Positions 1-9,434 of a DNA stretch of 64,000 nucleotides are shown one piece after another (the stretch's first letter is position 1; each line of letters starts with the position of its first letter). This stretch comes from an uncultured delta proteobacterium (GTDB lineage Bacteria; Desulfobacterota; Desulfobulbia; Desulfobulbales; Desulfurivibrionaceae), in NCBI GenBank assembly GCA_903869265.1, contig CAIPYE010000017.1, forward strand, positions 422,955-486,954, in the 5' to 3' direction. A program made the translations under genes and the position numbers. The notes beneath the pieces were generated by a model, which saw only the letters and a program-made list of their open reading frames with translations, was not told where the DNA came from and made no database searches.

Positions 1-1
1 G

Positions 2-757
2 CATATGGTGCGGCCAAACCTCTTGTATGAATATATAACAAGAACCCAGGAACTGCCAAATTTTACTGAAAACCCAATCCCTGATGACACACCAGGGTAT
101 TTCGACAGCGTGGATCGTCTGGAGAGAAGAAACTGGCTGACCTGGCAGCTCAATAATTATTTTGAAGCCGGCGGCACCACGGAGCGTGGTGGGTTCTGGA
201 ACCGCAATCTTGCTTTGTTCAAGATTCTGCAGACCTATGACCTGCGGCAGAAAAATCCGGAAAGTTTGGGCTTGCCAGAGGAAGGCAAGCGGTATGACTG
301 GTCCGATCTCAGGTTTGAGACGACGGTGTATCCGGTGCCAAACTGGGCGCTGGGCTATCAGACCAACGAGAGCATGTACGGGAAAGGCGTGACCCGGTAT
401 GAGTTGCTCAATCAGTACACTCTTGCCGGCGAGCATACTATTGGCCTCAATTACCGGTATCTGAAAGACAGCGGCATGGTCGCCCCCTATTTTTACACCG
501 ATCTCGGCGAGTCGACCCATGACCTGATCGGCTCGGTGGGAACGCGTTTGACCGAAACGCTCACCGCCTCCTACTATCTGGTCAAGTCATTTTCCACGAG
601 CCACACGGTGGAATCCCAAGCTCGCCTGATCTACCAACCTGCGTGTTGGATGATGGAACTGGAGGCAAGCACGAGTGTCGATGACAACCGAGTCATGCTC
701 ATTTTCTCCCTTGATGGTGTTGGCCGCGTTGCCCGCATGGGCAAGGGAAATCTCTGA
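2..757 (+). CDS. lptD: LPS assembly outer membrane protein LptD, C-terminal part
   Basis: The reading frame is open from the window edge, so this is the last ~250 residues of a longer gene; the ATG at 5 is internal. LptD is the outer-membrane beta-barrel that inserts lipopolysaccharide into the outer leaflet. The fragment has the alternating polar/aromatic strands of the barrel: an early P-x-LxYEY-type strand, an arginine/tryptophan strand (RRNWLTWQLNN), and the typical C-terminal end with a CWMMELE strand followed by DDNRVMLIFSLDGVG, close to the family ending. It marks the organism as a diderm with LPS. The DHH phosphoesterase gene follows 42 bp downstream on the same strand. Identification rests on this C-terminal pattern only. 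Confidence 0.8.
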   Translation, partial: HMVRPNLLYEYITRTQELPNFTENPIPDDTPGYFDSVDRLERRNWLTWQLNNYFEAGGTTERGGFWNRNLALFKILQTYDLRQKNPESLGLPEEGKRYDWSDLRFETTVYPVPNWALGYQTNESMYGKGVTRYELLNQYTLAGEHTIGLNYRYLKDSGMVAPYFYTDLGESTHDLIGSVGTRLTETLTASYYLVKSFSTSHTVESQARLIYQPACWMMELEASTSVDDNRVMLIFSLDGVGRVARMGKGNL

Positions 758-799
758 TTTCCTGATCCGAAAAGCAGGGGAACTCAGGGCGGCGATGGC

Positions 800-1762
800 A
801 TGACCACGGCATATTACGACATCTTCAACGGCGATGCGGACGGCATCTGTGCCCTGCACCAGCTCCGTTTGGCAGAGCCCCGGGAGGCCACGCTGGTGAC
901 CGGGGTTAAACGGGATATCCGGCTGCTTGACCAGGTGGCCTCGGTGCGGGGGGCTGAACTCACCGTGCTGGATATCTCCCTGGACAGCAACAGAACTGTC
1001 TTGCTGCAACTGCTTGAGTCCTGCCGGGTTTTTTATGTGGATCACCATTACGCCGGTGATCTTCCGCCCAGCCCCAATCTGATCGCCCATCTTGATCCCA
1101 GCCCCGAGGTCTGTACCTCCCTCATTGTCGATGTCCTGCTGGGTGGTCGTTTTCGGGGTTGGGGTGTGGCTGCTGCCTTTGGCGACAATCTGCACGATTC
1201 TGCGCGCAAGGTCGCCGTCACTCTCGCGTTGACCGAACCCCAGGTGGAGCGATTGCGGGAACTGGGCGAGTTGATGAACTACAACGGCTACGGGCAGACA
1301 GTGGCTGATCTGCACGTGCCGCCCCAGGAGCTGTATGCGGCGGTAAAGCCCTATGCCGATCCCTTGGTTTTTTGCGAAGAGAGCCAGATTCTCGCCCTAT
1401 TGCGCCAGGGGTTTGCCGATGATCTGCGCCGGGCCAAGGCGGTGACACCCTTGCGGGAAACGATCAAGGGCCGGATTTTCGCCTTTCCTGCGGAAAAATG
1501 GGCCAACCGGATAGCCGGGGCATTCAGCAATGAAAAGGCCAGGGAAAGGGTGGATGCGGCCCACGCCCTGCTGGTGGACAATGGCGACACCACCTTTATG
1601 GTCAGTGTGCGTGCGCCCCTTTCCCGGCGTGTTGGGGCCGACAACCTGTGCCGCGCTTTTCCCACTGGTGGCGGCAGGGCGGCGGCAGCCGGGATCAATG
1701 CCCTGCCCGGAGGGCAGGTTGAGGATTTTTTACAGAAATTTTTCGAGGTGTTTTCTCCATGA
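800..1762 (+). CDS. DHH family phosphoesterase
   Basis: 320-residue DHH-superfamily hydrolase. These are Mn2+-dependent phosphoesterases acting on nucleotides, nanoRNA or similar phosphodiesters. Residues 7-20 contain the metal-binding NGDADGICA motif, the family signature VDHHYAG is near residue 81, and a C-terminal GGGRAAAAGI stretch near residue 296 resembles the glycine-rich substrate loop of DHHA1 domains. There is no CBS, RNA-binding or membrane segment, so it is neither a RecJ nor a GdpP type. The exact substrate cannot be told from sequence. Its stop overlaps the start of the mltB-like gene by 4 bp (ATGA), so the two are probably translationally coupled. Confidence 0.8.
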   Translation: MTTAYYDIFNGDADGICALHQLRLAEPREATLVTGVKRDIRLLDQVASVRGAELTVLDISLDSNRTVLLQLLESCRVFYVDHHYAGDLPPSPNLIAHLDPSPEVCTSLIVDVLLGGRFRGWGVAAAFGDNLHDSARKVAVTLALTEPQVERLRELGELMNYNGYGQTVADLHVPPQELYAAVKPYADPLVFCEESQILALLRQGFADDLRRAKAVTPLRETIKGRIFAFPAEKWANRIAGAFSNEKARERVDAAHALLVDNGDTTFMVSVRAPLSRRVGADNLCRAFPTGGGRAAAAGINALPGGQVEDFLQKFFEVFSP

Positions 1763-2859
1763 AGTTTATGTCCCATAGAGCCGTTGTCGTTGTGTCTCTT
1801 ATTCTGTCCTGTGGCGTTGTCTCCTGTGGTCCGCCGAGTCTGGTCGGAACCGGTCCCGGTGCTGGAGAGCCGCCGTTGGCCGCCAAACCGACGCCGCCTG
1901 CCGAGCCATCGCCGCCACCCGCCGTGCGGGCTGAGGAAGGACAGGCTATTGATCTTACCAGCCCGCGCTATCAGGAGTTGTTCCAGGAACTGGTGTCGCG
2001 GCACGGTTTCAGCCAGGAAGAACTGGACCACCTTTTTGTCGGGCTCACCATCAAGAAACGGGTGCTGGAGCTCATGGACACCCAGTGGGAGGCCAAGCCC
2101 TATTTCGCTTACGCTCCCCGGTTTATTACCCCGCAGATGATTGAGCAGGGCAAGCGGCTTCTCTGCGAGCACCGCGAGGTTCTGGACCGAATTGAAAACG
2201 AGCTGGGGGTCGAGCGGGAGGTTGTCGTGGCCATCTGGGGGATCGAAACCCAGTTTGGCACGCATAAAGGGGCCTTCAGCATCTTTCAGACCCTTAACAC
2301 CATGTTTGACGCCTATCCTCGCCGGAGTAAATTCTATCGGGAGCAGTTGATCGAATACCTCCTGCTCTGCCGGGAAAACGGGGTTGATCCGCTGACGATC
2401 ACCGGCTCCTACGGCGGGGCCTTTGGTCAGACCCAATTCATCCCCTCAAGTTTCCGCCTCTATGCCGTGGATTTTGACGGGGACGGCCGCCGCGATGTCT
2501 GGGAATCGGTGCCCGATGTCCTGGCCAGTATTGCCAATTATCTCCACAGGTTCGGCTGGACCTTCAATGCTCCGATCTACCAAGAAATCGGCAAGAAGTT
2601 GAAGGGGAATAAGCTGGAAAAGGCCTATGCCCAAGGGCGGAAAGGTTTTGTTTCCCGCGCGGAGGTAAAGAAGATTCAGGATGTTGACCTGCCGCAATCT
2701 CCGGAAGACAAGGATCTCACCATTGTCGGCCTTGAGCTGCGCAACGGCACCATGCGGTACGTGGCCGGGTACCCGAACTTCCAGGCCATCACCAAGTGGA
2801 ACAACTCCAACCGCTACGCCATGGTCGTCGCTGAACTGGCGGAAAAAATGAAGGAGTAG
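1759..2859 (+). CDS. mltB: Lytic murein transglycosylase B (SLT family 3) lipoprotein
   Basis: 366 residues. It cleaves the MurNAc-GlcNAc bond of peptidoglycan to give 1,6-anhydro ends, acting in the periplasm. The N-terminus has a short basic start, a hydrophobic stretch and an imperfect lipobox ending at Cys23 (VVSC), followed by a Pro/Ala-rich linker to about residue 58. The catalytic region carries AIWGIETQFG with the catalytic Glu at about residue 163, then GSYGGAFGQTQFIPSSF and the FDGDGRRD calcium-loop-like motif typical of MltB. The start at 1759 overlaps the preceding DHH gene by 4 bp. There is no peptidoglycan-binding domain at the C-terminus. Confidence 0.9.
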   Translation: MKFMSHRAVVVVSLILSCGVVSCGPPSLVGTGPGAGEPPLAAKPTPPAEPSPPPAVRAEEGQAIDLTSPRYQELFQELVSRHGFSQEELDHLFVGLTIKKRVLELMDTQWEAKPYFAYAPRFITPQMIEQGKRLLCEHREVLDRIENELGVEREVVVAIWGIETQFGTHKGAFSIFQTLNTMFDAYPRRSKFYREQLIEYLLLCRENGVDPLTITGSYGGAFGQTQFIPSSFRLYAVDFDGDGRRDVWESVPDVLASIANYLHRFGWTFNAPIYQEIGKKLKGNKLEKAYAQGRKGFVSRAEVKKIQDVDLPQSPEDKDLTIVGLELRNGTMRYVAGYPNFQAITKWNNSNRYAMVVAELAEKMKE

Positions 2860-2894
2860 CGGGGGTTGTCCCTCCGCTCCCTGTTGTCCCCGCC

Positions 2895-3556
2895 CTATCG
2901 CTTAAAATACCGCTCGGTTTCCGCCTTGACCACCTGGGAGAGCAGCAACAAGCCGACAATGTTGGGGATGGCCATCATTCCGTTCATCAGGTCGGAAAAA
3001 TTCCAGACGAATTCCAGTTTCATCATCGCCCCCACAATCACCACCGCGACAAAGACCACCCGATAGGGGGCAATGGCGCGGCGGCCTGTCAGATATTCGA
3101 TGGCCTTTTCCCCTGGCTGCGGCAGGAGTAAAGGCATGGGTGAAAATCAGCGTCAAGGCATGGGGCCGCCGCGCATGCCGTGTTCGCCTTTTTCCCGGGA
3201 CTTCACGGCCAGTACCGCTTCCGCGTATTTGGTGGCCATGCCGACCAACCCGGGCATCCACATCCAGAACACCGCCCCCGACCCGCCTACGCTGATGGCG
3301 GTCGCAACCCCGACAATGTTGCCGATCCCCACCGTGACGGCGAGCGCGGTCATCAGCGCGGCAAAATGGCTGATGTCGCCGTCGTCGGCGTGCTCTTTGT
3401 GCCAGATCAGGCGCAGGGCGTGGGGCAGGGCGCGAAACTGCATGCCGCGCAGGATTATGGTCAGGTACAGGCCGATTCCCCACCAGCAGGGCGAGCATGG
3501 GCGGCCCCCCAAACCCAGCCGGAGAGGGTGGCAATCAACAGCTCGATGGAATCCAT
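2895..3556 (-). pseudogene. Decayed AGCS-type sodium:alanine/glycine symporter
   Basis: Three pieces of one AGCS transporter lie in order on the minus strand but in different frames. The N-terminus starts at 3556 ([16 protein letters not shown]). The central part is recognisable from [14 protein letters not shown] through [20 protein letters not shown] to [10 protein letters not shown] and GGPMP. The C-terminal part begins at GEKAIEYLTGRR and ends with MAIPNIVGLLLLSQVV and YFKR. A one-base gain in a run of six G and another two-base-context shift break the N-terminus. About 150-200 residues between GGPM and GEKAIEYL are missing. Intact members have about 450 residues and 8-11 membrane segments; about 220 remain here. 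The two shifts could be sequencing errors, but the large deletion makes the gene non-functional either way. Confidence 0.8.
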
Positions 3557-3641
3557 GGATGCGCGCCTTATGTGCAATGGTTTTGGGAGAGACGTGAGTT
3601 TGCCCGGTCAAAATACCTGAAAAGGAGCGGGAAGCACCAAC

Positions 3642-3677
3642 AAAAAAAGGAGCCGGGTTTCCCCGGCTCCTTTTTTT
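3642..3677. terminator. Bidirectional intrinsic terminator downstream of acs
   Basis: A 9-bp GC-rich stem (GGAGCCGGG / CCCGGCTCC) with a 4-nt loop is flanked by seven A on the left and seven T on the right, so it can work on both strands. It sits 22 bp past the acs stop and before the decayed AGCS gene. Confidence 0.9.
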
Positions 3678-3699
3678 GTGATGTTATGAAGGGAATCGC

Positions 3700-5691
<1,992 letters not shown>

Positions 5692-5793
5692 TAGTACCTC
5701 CGAAATTTTCTAAGGCCGGGGATATAGGGATATATACCTAAGTGGGTAGGAATATATAACGAGTGTCCGCGACAATTGCCACATTTTTTTTAT

Positions 5794-5933
5794 AACTATC
5801 CAGCACCACCACATCTGCTTCGCAGTCTCGCTGTGCTCGCTTAGCTGTCATCGGCCTGCTCATGTGCGAGAGCACACTTCGCAGGCCTCTTCGCGCACCT
5901 GTGGCAGCAGCGAAGCGGCGCTGCTGGACAGTT
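5794..5933. repeat. 140-bp inverted-repeat element (MITE- or REP-like)
   Basis: The ends are 12-bp inverted repeats with one mismatch: AACTATCCAGCA at 5794-5805 against the complement of TGCTGGACAGTT at 5922-5933. Inside is a nested hairpin at 5853-5887 (GGCCTGC / GCAGGCC enclosing TGTGC-GAGA-GCACA) and a further GCTTCGC / GCGAAGC pair. No protein is encoded. It occupies the middle of the 397-bp gap between the divergent acs and mltA genes; I see nothing else clear there apart from the acs Shine-Dalgarno and AT-rich DNA at 5725-5800. Confidence 0.55.
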
Positions 5934-6088
5934 GCATTCTTTAGCCATCATGGGGGTCGGTCCGCACTTGCAAAAGACCGGACTGGGCAGGGAAATGGGT
6001 CTCTTGAATTGTGTTTCGCCCGGTGCATTTCGGGAGATTTTCTGTTAAGGTTCTACGCGTTCAGACACCATGAGGAGGCGCGGAGCGG

Positions 6089-7282
6089 ATGCGGACCTTG
6101 GCGGAAACAATACGGATTTTTTTCGGCCTGATTATCCTGGGATGCGGGTTGGTCACAGCCTTGCCTGGGCCGGTGGCTGCCCAATGCGAACAGGCTGCCA
6201 CCGCGCCCCTCGAGGCGGATATGCCATTGCTCGAAGATGACCTGGGGTATGACTCCTTGGCCCCGGCCATTGACCGGAGCGTGCATTATCTTAAGCAGCT
6301 TCCCGCAGAAAAGGGGTTTGTCCTCTGCGGGCAGGAGTATCCTGTTAGCTGGCTCATCGAATCCCTGCTTGCCTTCAAACGGATCATTGAGGAGAAACCC
6401 TCATCCCAGACCCTGACCGCAACTCTAAAAAAACAGTTCACCCTGTGCCAGGCAAGGGGCAGTGGCGCGGGTCAGCGGATGTTTCTCACCGGGTATTTCG
6501 AGCCGTTTTTCAAGGCCAGCCTGACGAGAACAGCCACCTATCGCTACCCATTATACCGCAAGCCCCCGGATCTGGTTTCGCTTCCTGGCGGGAAAGGGAG
6601 GGAGAAGAAAACAGGCAGGATGGAAAACGGCAGCCTGGTCCCCTATCCCACCCGGGCCGAGATCGAGAAAGGCCAGCTGTTGACCGGGCAGGAGTTGGTC
6701 TATCTCGCTGATCCAGTGGATGCTTTTATCCTTCATGTGCAAGGGTCCGGCCAGTTACAGCTTGCGGATGGTTCGCTGCGGCGGGTGCAGTTCGCCGCGA
6801 AAAACGGGCAGGAGTACCGCAGCATCGGGCGATTGCTGGTGGAAAAAGGCGTCATGCGCCGGGAAGAGGCGACCATGCCGAAGATCGTTCGCTATCTCAA
6901 GGAACACCCCGAGGAGCAGGAGGCTGTCCTGCATTATAACGATTCCTTTGTCTTTTTCCGGTGGGGGGATGATACCGCAGTCGGCCCTATGGGTTGCCTG
7001 GGCGAATCCCTTACCCCGGGTCGGTCTGTGGCCTTGGACCAGGACTGCTTTCCGCCGGGGGGTCTTGCTTTTTTGAAAACGCGCAAGCCAAGAGTCAATG
7101 CAGCCGGGGAGATCGTCGGTTGGGAACCCTTGGCTCGTTTCGTGGTGAACCAGGATTCCGGTTCCGCCATCACCGGTCCTGGGCGGCTGGACCTGTTCTG
7201 GGGTGCGGGAGCTTATGCCGAGGTGGCGGCGGGCAACATGAAACATCCCGGTGTGTTGTATTTTCTGGTGAAAAAGAAATAG
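6089..7282 (+). CDS. mltA: Membrane-bound lytic murein transglycosylase A
   Basis: 397 residues. It is a peptidoglycan lytic transglycosylase of the MltA family, exported to the periplasm. Residues 10-31 form a signal peptide (hydrophobic, ending PGPVAAQ); the cysteine just after it is not in a good lipobox. The MltA domain begins with GYFEPFFKAS near residue 136, and contains the insertion region and DPVDAFILHVQGSGQL near residue 210. The C-terminal 3D domain has the conserved aspartates in VNQDSGSAI and GRLDLFWGAG. A GAGGAGG Shine-Dalgarno lies about 10 nt before the ATG. It is the second lytic transglycosylase in the first 8 kb, though not in the same operon as mltB. Confidence 0.92.
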   Translation: MRTLAETIRIFFGLIILGCGLVTALPGPVAAQCEQAATAPLEADMPLLEDDLGYDSLAPAIDRSVHYLKQLPAEKGFVLCGQEYPVSWLIESLLAFKRIIEEKPSSQTLTATLKKQFTLCQARGSGAGQRMFLTGYFEPFFKASLTRTATYRYPLYRKPPDLVSLPGGKGREKKTGRMENGSLVPYPTRAEIEKGQLLTGQELVYLADPVDAFILHVQGSGQLQLADGSLRRVQFAAKNGQEYRSIGRLLVEKGVMRREEATMPKIVRYLKEHPEEQEAVLHYNDSFVFFRWGDDTAVGPMGCLGESLTPGRSVALDQDCFPPGGLAFLKTRKPRVNAAGEIVGWEPLARFVVNQDSGSAITGPGRLDLFWGAGAYAEVAAGNMKHPGVLYFLVKKK

Positions 7283-7310
7283 TTGTCAGAATCCGGCCCC
7301 TTCTTATACA
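7283..7310 (+). promoter_or_regulatory. Sigma70-type promoter upstream of pilT
   Basis: TTGTCA at 7283-7288 and TATACA at 7305-7310 are separated by 16 bp. They lie directly after the mltA stop and 58 bp before the pilT start, giving the pilT/pseudo-receiver pair its own transcription start. Confidence 0.55.
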
Positions 7311-7367
7311 ATCCTAGCAGGGCATCGGGCTAAGCAGGCGACGGAAGATGTTGGAGAGGGGACACCC

Positions 7368-8546
7368 ATGAAACAGACGGAAATAGATTACTGGATCACC
7401 AGCATGTTGGAAACCTATGGCAATGTTTCCGACCTCAACATCACGGTGGGCAAGCCCCTGCAGGTGGAGACCTCGGGACAGCTGGTGCCGGTGGTGGTGG
7501 AGCCGCCGGTGGAAGCTCTCTCACCGTTTCAGGCTGAGGTCTTCGCCCTCAACCTCATCGGCGGCAACAAGCGGCTGCTTGATGATTTGGTCAAGCACGG
7601 CTCCTGCGATCTCTCCTACTGGCTGGGGCAAAAGGCCCGGTTCCGGGTGAATGTTTTTTCGCAAAAGACCAATCTTTCCACGGTGCTGCGGAAGCTGGAG
7701 ATGAAGATCCCGACCATCATCCAGCTCAACCTGCCCAAGCTTTTTTACAACATGGCCGAGGAGCGCAACGGCATCATTCTCGTCACCGGCGCCACCGGTT
7801 CCGGTAAATCGACCAGTCTGGCCGCGTTGCTGGACAAGATCAACGATGAGAAGCCGGTGCACATCGTCACCCTGGAAGATCCCATCGAGTATGTGCATCA
7901 GCACAAGATGGCGACCTTCAATCAGCGGGAGTTGGGCAATGATTTTGACTCCTTTGCCTCCGGCCTGCGGGCGGCCCTGCGGCAGGCGCCCAAGGTTATT
8001 CTGGTGGGCGAGATGCGCGACCGCGAGACCATGGAGATCGGGCTGTCCGCAGCGGAAACCGGGCATCTGGTGCTCTCCACCCTGCACACCGTGGATGCGG
8101 GCCAGACCATCAACCGGATACTTGGCATGTTCGAGCAGGAGGAACAGGCCCAGGTGCGCAATCGGCTGGTGGACACCATCCGTTGGGTCGTCTGCCAGCG
8201 GCTTTTGCCCAAGGTGGGCGGGGGCCGAGTGGCGGCCTTCGAGATCATGGGCATGAGCCTGCGGGTGCGGGAGCTGATCATGACCGGGGAAACGGAGGAC
8301 AAGACCTTCTATGATGTTATTGCCGACGCCAAGGCCCTCGGCTGGCAAACCTTTGACCAGCATATCCTTGAGCTGTACGAGGACGGCCTGATAACCGAAG
8401 AGACCGCTGCCAGCTACTGCACCCGGAAAACCGCGGTCAACCGTGGTTTGGACAGCATCAAGGCGGCCCGGGGTGAATCCACCACCGGGATCACCGGTCT
8501 GGCCATGGATGAGAAGAAGGAAGAGAAGCGGCGCTCGGGTTTTTAG
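7368..8546 (+). CDS. pilT: Type IV pilus retraction ATPase, PilT/PilU family
   Basis: 392 residues, a cytoplasmic hexameric ATPase that powers type IV pilus retraction. The N-terminal PAS-like domain begins with VSDLNITVG near residue 20, as in PilT. Walker A is GATGSGKST at 141-149, the Asp box follows at TLEDPIEYVH, Walker B is VILVGEMRD near 210, and the His box is HLVLSTLHT near 233. The last 30 residues are a charged tail. The long C-terminal tail and the NVFSQK segment leave PilU as an alternative. No other pilus gene is in the window. The following gene is 67 bp downstream and may be co-transcribed. Confidence 0.85.
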   Translation: MKQTEIDYWITSMLETYGNVSDLNITVGKPLQVETSGQLVPVVVEPPVEALSPFQAEVFALNLIGGNKRLLDDLVKHGSCDLSYWLGQKARFRVNVFSQKTNLSTVLRKLEMKIPTIIQLNLPKLFYNMAEERNGIILVTGATGSGKSTSLAALLDKINDEKPVHIVTLEDPIEYVHQHKMATFNQRELGNDFDSFASGLRAALRQAPKVILVGEMRDRETMEIGLSAAETGHLVLSTLHTVDAGQTINRILGMFEQEEQAQVRNRLVDTIRWVVCQRLLPKVGGGRVAAFEIMGMSLRVRELIMTGETEDKTFYDVIADAKALGWQTFDQHILELYEDGLITEETAASYCTRKTAVNRGLDSIKAARGESTTGITGLAMDEKKEEKRRSGF

Positions 8547-8564
8547 AAGCCTTTTGCAGCCTAC

Positions 8565-8596
8565 AGCTATCAGCTTACAGCTTTAAGCTGATAGCT
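8565..8596. repeat. Perfect 13-bp inverted repeat between pilT and the next gene
   Basis: AGCTATCAGCTTA (8565-8577) and its exact complement (8584-8596) are separated by 6 nt. No T tract follows, so it is not a standard terminator. It ends 7 nt before the Shine-Dalgarno (GGAGG) of the next gene and could modulate expression or be a dispersed repeat unit. Confidence 0.7.
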
Positions 8597-8613
8597 TACT
8601 ATCGGAGGAAACC

Positions 8614-9402
8614 ATGCTTGCCCAGTGTCCCCATTGTCAGCAGACCCTCATGCTGAGTGACGCCCAGCTTGAAAAAATCAAAACCGCTCTTGCCTCGTTG
8701 TCCGTGGGCAGAACCCTGAAGATCGGTTGCCCGAAATGCAAACAGCCCATCGAGCTGAATGCTGACGGTTCGGTGGCCGGTCAGGCGGCGAGCGCCCTGA
8801 AGGATGTGCTGTATGCCGAGCACACCGGCAATGAAGACCAGGCTGCGGCGGGAATTGTGGCGGCGGCCCAGAAGAGACCCGCGCCGGTGCGACTGCCGCC
8901 TGCCGCGCCCAAGCCGCCCGATCTTGGCTGGTTGTCCAGCGGAGTATACAGTGAAAAGGAAGTCGTTGAAAATGTGCCCCACGCCTTGATCATGATCGGG
9001 GACGAGGAGATAACCACCCAGGTGACCATGGCCTTTGGCGAGATAGGATATCAGCCGACCTATGTCCAATCCGCGGAAGAGGCCATCGACAAGATGCAGT
9101 TTATGAATTTTGAGGCGGTGGTTCTGCACAGCAGATTTGAAGGGGGAGACCTGGATGGCTCCACTGTTCACCGGTACCTGCGGGAAATGGCCATGTCCCG
9201 CAGGCGTTATATCTATTATATCATTGTAGGCCCGGAATTCCGAACTCTGTATGATTTAGAAGCGTTGGCAAACAGCGCGAATCTGGTGGTGAACGACAGC
9301 GACGCCAGTCATTTTTCCATCATTCTGAAACGGGGGATGAACGATTATAATGATCTGTTCGGACCCTATCTGGAAGCCCTTGCCAATTATGGGGTGAAGT
9401 AG
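8614..9402 (+). CDS. Zinc-ribbon protein with degenerate receiver-like domain
   Basis: 262 residues, cytoplasmic. The N-terminal zinc ribbon has Cys5-x2-Cys8 and Cys39-x2-Cys42 in a CPHC / CPKC arrangement, like the short zinc fingers found at the front of several deltaproteobacterial regulators. A low-complexity Ala/Pro linker follows at 84-108. Residues ~122-255 have the beta-alpha pattern of a response-regulator receiver, starting ALIMIGDEEITTQ. However, the phospho-acceptor Asp strand reads AVVLHSRF and the conserved Lys strand reads LVVNDSD, so phosphorylation in the usual way is unlikely. It is downstream of pilT, which suggests a link to pilus or motility control; that is inference. 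Confidence 0.6.
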   Translation: MLAQCPHCQQTLMLSDAQLEKIKTALASLSVGRTLKIGCPKCKQPIELNADGSVAGQAASALKDVLYAEHTGNEDQAAAGIVAAAQKRPAPVRLPPAAPKPPDLGWLSSGVYSEKEVVENVPHALIMIGDEEITTQVTMAFGEIGYQPTYVQSAEEAIDKMQFMNFEAVVLHSRFEGGDLDGSTVHRYLREMAMSRRRYIYYIIVGPEFRTLYDLEALANSANLVVNDSDASHFSIILKRGMNDYNDLFGPYLEALANYGVK

Positions 9403-9434
9403 GGATTTTGGCCCAATTCTCCCCAGCCAGATGA

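Noticed and set aside
3130..3190. In-frame TGA codons in the AGCS remnant considered as selenocysteine, because selA is present
   Set aside because: They fall at a deletion junction followed by frame changes; the family has no selenocysteine there.
5700..5790. Possible sigma54 site upstream of acs (TGGCA-like word on the minus strand)
   Set aside because: The GC doublet at the -12 position and correct spacing are missing.
5862..6131. Open frame of 89 codons between acs and mltA
   Set aside because: It lies partly in the palindromic element and overlaps the mltA start; no Shine-Dalgarno or protein character.
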